Source: Lysobacter arenosi (GTDB lineage: Bacteria; Pseudomonadota; Gammaproteobacteria; Xanthomonadales; Xanthomonadaceae). Taken from it: 64,000 nt of DNA. The translations under genes were made by a program, and so were the position numbers. The notes below the pieces were generated by a model that was given only the letters and a program-made list of their open reading frames with translations, was not told where the DNA came from and made no database searches. The stretch spans positions 3,646,001 through 3,710,000 of the forward strand of contig NZ_CP071517.1 in assembly GCF_016613475.2 (NCBI RefSeq), written 5' to 3'. Within the stretch, counting starts at the first letter, position 1; each line of letters opens with the position of its first letter. Of this stretch, positions 62,933-64,000 are shown in pieces.

Positions 62933-63595
62933 TCAGATCGAAGCAGGCGCTTCGAAGCAATCGAGGTATCGCCGTACCGCAGCGGCGGGATCGGCGGCAT
63001 CGAACACGCCGCTGATCACGGCGAGCAGGTCGGCGCCGGCCGCGACCAGGGGACGTGCATTGTCCGGGGTGATGCCGCCGATGGCCACCCGCGGCAATCC
63101 CAGCGAAGCCGAGTCCCGCAGTAGATCCAGGCCCGCATTGCGGGCATTGGGCTTGGTCGGCGATGGGAAGAAGGCGCCGAAGGCGATGTAGTCGGCGCCC
63201 GCTGCGGCTGCTCCTCGGGCCAGCGACAGGTCGGCGTAGCAGGACGCCCCGAGGATTGCGCCTTCCGGCAGCGCGGCGCGTGCGGCGGCGAGTTCGCCGT
63301 CGTCCTCGCCCAGGTGGGCGCCGTCGGCACCGATCGCCGCGGCCAGGCGCCAGTCGTCGTTGATGATCAGCGGCACGCGATGGTGGCGGCACAGGGGCAG
63401 CAGCGCGCTCGCCTGGCGTTCGCGCAGGGCCGGGTCGGCCGCCTTGTTGCGGTATTGCAGCCAGGCCGCGCCTGCCGCCAGCACGGTTTCGACCCGCGCC
63501 AGCAGGCGCGCGGTGTCGTTGTCGTCGGGGGTGATGGCATAGAGGCCACGCCGCGAGGCATGCCCGGAACCATGGCCACAAATCGGCGGATTCAT
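62933..63595 (-). CDS. thiE: Thiamine phosphate synthase
   Basis: The protein has 220 residues. It joins the pyrimidine made by ThiC to the thiazole phosphate. AWLQYRNKAADPALRERQA at about 44 carries the YRxK motif, LIINDDWRLAAAIGADGAHL at about 76 holds the metal-binding aspartates, and ADYIAFGAFFPSPTK at about 138 and AIGGITPDN at about 175 complete the site. ATG at 63595 is chosen over TTG at 63646. It has no TPP riboswitch of its own in the 92 bases to the rubredoxin start (63596-63687), unlike thiC. Confidence 0.96.
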   Translation of the reverse strand: MNPPICGHGSGHASRRGLYAITPDDNDTARLLARVETVLAAGAAWLQYRNKAADPALRERQASALLPLCRHHRVPLIINDDWRLAAAIGADGAHLGEDDGELAAARAALPEGAILGASCYADLSLARGAAAAGADYIAFGAFFPSPTKPNARNAGLDLLRDSASLGLPRVAIGGITPDNARPLVAAGADLLAVISGVFDAADPAAAVRRYLDCFEAPASI

Positions 63596-63687
63596 CCTCG
63601 AAGCTTCCGTGGGCGCGGGCGCGGTGGGACAATGCGCGTTCCGCAATCCCGCATTATCCGTCCAATTCCCCCGGGTCCGATCCGTCC

Positions 63688-63879
63688 ATGTCAGAGCTTG
63701 CCGCCGCCACCACCTACCGCACCTGGATGTGCGTCGTCTGCGGCTTCATCTACGACGAGGCCCAGGGCCTGCCGGAAGAGGGCATCGCGCCGGGCACGCG
63801 CTGGGAAGACGTGCCCGATACCTGGACCTGCCCGGATTGCGGTGTGACCAAGGACGATTTCGAGATGATGGTGCTCTGA
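63688..63879 (+). CDS. Rubredoxin
   Basis: The protein has 63 residues. The two iron-binding CxxC knuckles are intact: MCVVCGFIYDEAQG at about 14 and TCPDCGVTKDDFE at about 47. Aromatic residues Y, W and F fit the core. It is a one-electron carrier, in aerobes often feeding alkane hydroxylase or peroxide reduction. An N-terminal extension of about 10 residues (MSELAAATTY) precedes the core. ATG at 63688. It is divergent from thiE. A CCGACCGC-CTTC-GCGGTCAGG hairpin follows at about 63886-63912. Confidence 0.97.
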   Translation: MSELAAATTYRTWMCVVCGFIYDEAQGLPEEGIAPGTRWEDVPDTWTCPDCGVTKDDFEMMVL

Positions 63880-63925
63880 AGCGCCGCGCCCCGACCGCCT
63901 TCGCGGTCAGGGTCGTTCAGCTCGT

Positions 63926-64000
63926 TCAGGGGGTTCCGAGCCCCGGCCCGAACTTCAGTTCGGCGCCATCCTTGAGGCCCAGCTTGGCCGCTTCGCCGGC
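63926..64000 (-). CDS. C-terminal end of an unidentified gene (runs off the window)
   Basis: Twenty-four codons and a TGA stop (63928-63926) are visible on the minus strand, encoding AGEAAKLGLKDGAELKFGPG followed by LGTP. The GLKDGAEL pattern hints at a domain in which such a turn is common, but the piece is too short to name. The hairpin at about 63886-63912 lies downstream of it. Confidence 0.5.
   Translation of the reverse strand, partial: AGEAAKLGLKDGAELKFGPGLGTP

Overview
The window is about 64 kb of a high-GC gammaproteobacterial chromosome. Its gene content and order fit the Xanthomonadaceae (Lysobacter, Luteimonas or Xanthomonas-like). Pointers are a pyrophosphate-type phosphofructokinase, a large TonB-dependent receptor next to an AraC regulator, fused thrA with thrB and thrC, an ilv-leu superoperon, and the style of the dispersed palindromic repeats. 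Genus level is inference. I see no phage genes, insertion sequence, CRISPR array, tRNA or rRNA. The region reads as core chromosome, with accessory character only around 41.5 kb and 46.6-47.2 kb.

Layout. At 0-12 kb lie the C-terminal part of glnE, an ELM1-family protein, a nitroreductase, a YceI protein, a pirin, a small zinc-finger protein, and then an envelope block: GT4 glycosyltransferase, O-antigen ligase-like protein, late acyltransferase, waaA, tolC and a Pcm-like methyltransferase. At 12-17 kb a TetR regulator is divergent from an RND efflux adaptor and pump. From 17.9 to 29.8 kb the minus strand carries one compact branched-chain amino acid operon, ilvL-ilvD-ilvC-ilvG-ilvM-ilvE-ilvA-leuA-leuC-leuD-leuB. 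From 29.9 to 34.9 kb a second minus-strand operon, thrL-thrA-thrB-thrC, makes the threonine that IlvA consumes. A TPP riboswitch and thiC point the other way.

From 37 to 46 kb there is an ion-channel-like membrane protein, a possible small RNA, a winged-helix/beta-propeller membrane protein, an AraC regulator followed by the decayed tail of a second copy, a TonB-dependent receptor and an aspartyl-hydroxylase-like protein. From 46 to 53.4 kb there is a pyrophosphate neighbourhood: soluble pyrophosphatase, proton-pumping pyrophosphatase, pyrophosphate-type phosphofructokinase and adenylate kinase, separated by a 760-base repeat-rich gap and three small secreted proteins. The rest holds mpl, a Lon-N protein, a DedA-PAP2 fusion, a kinase-like protein, an SDR, a voltage-gated potassium channel, an argD-type aminotransferase, hemL, thiE, rubredoxin and the tail of one more gene.

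The most interesting signal is at the heads of the thr and ilv operons. Neither leader peptide is long enough to be obvious. Both are preceded by the identical 11-mer AACTGTTGACA, with exactly 31 bases between TTGACA and the start codon. Both lack a Shine-Dalgarno sequence and begin with related peptides (MTQRNNHPQT and [10 protein letters not shown]). Downstream, each then has its own run of regulatory codons and its own mutually exclusive RNA structures. They look like two copies of one leaderless attenuator module retuned to different amino acids.
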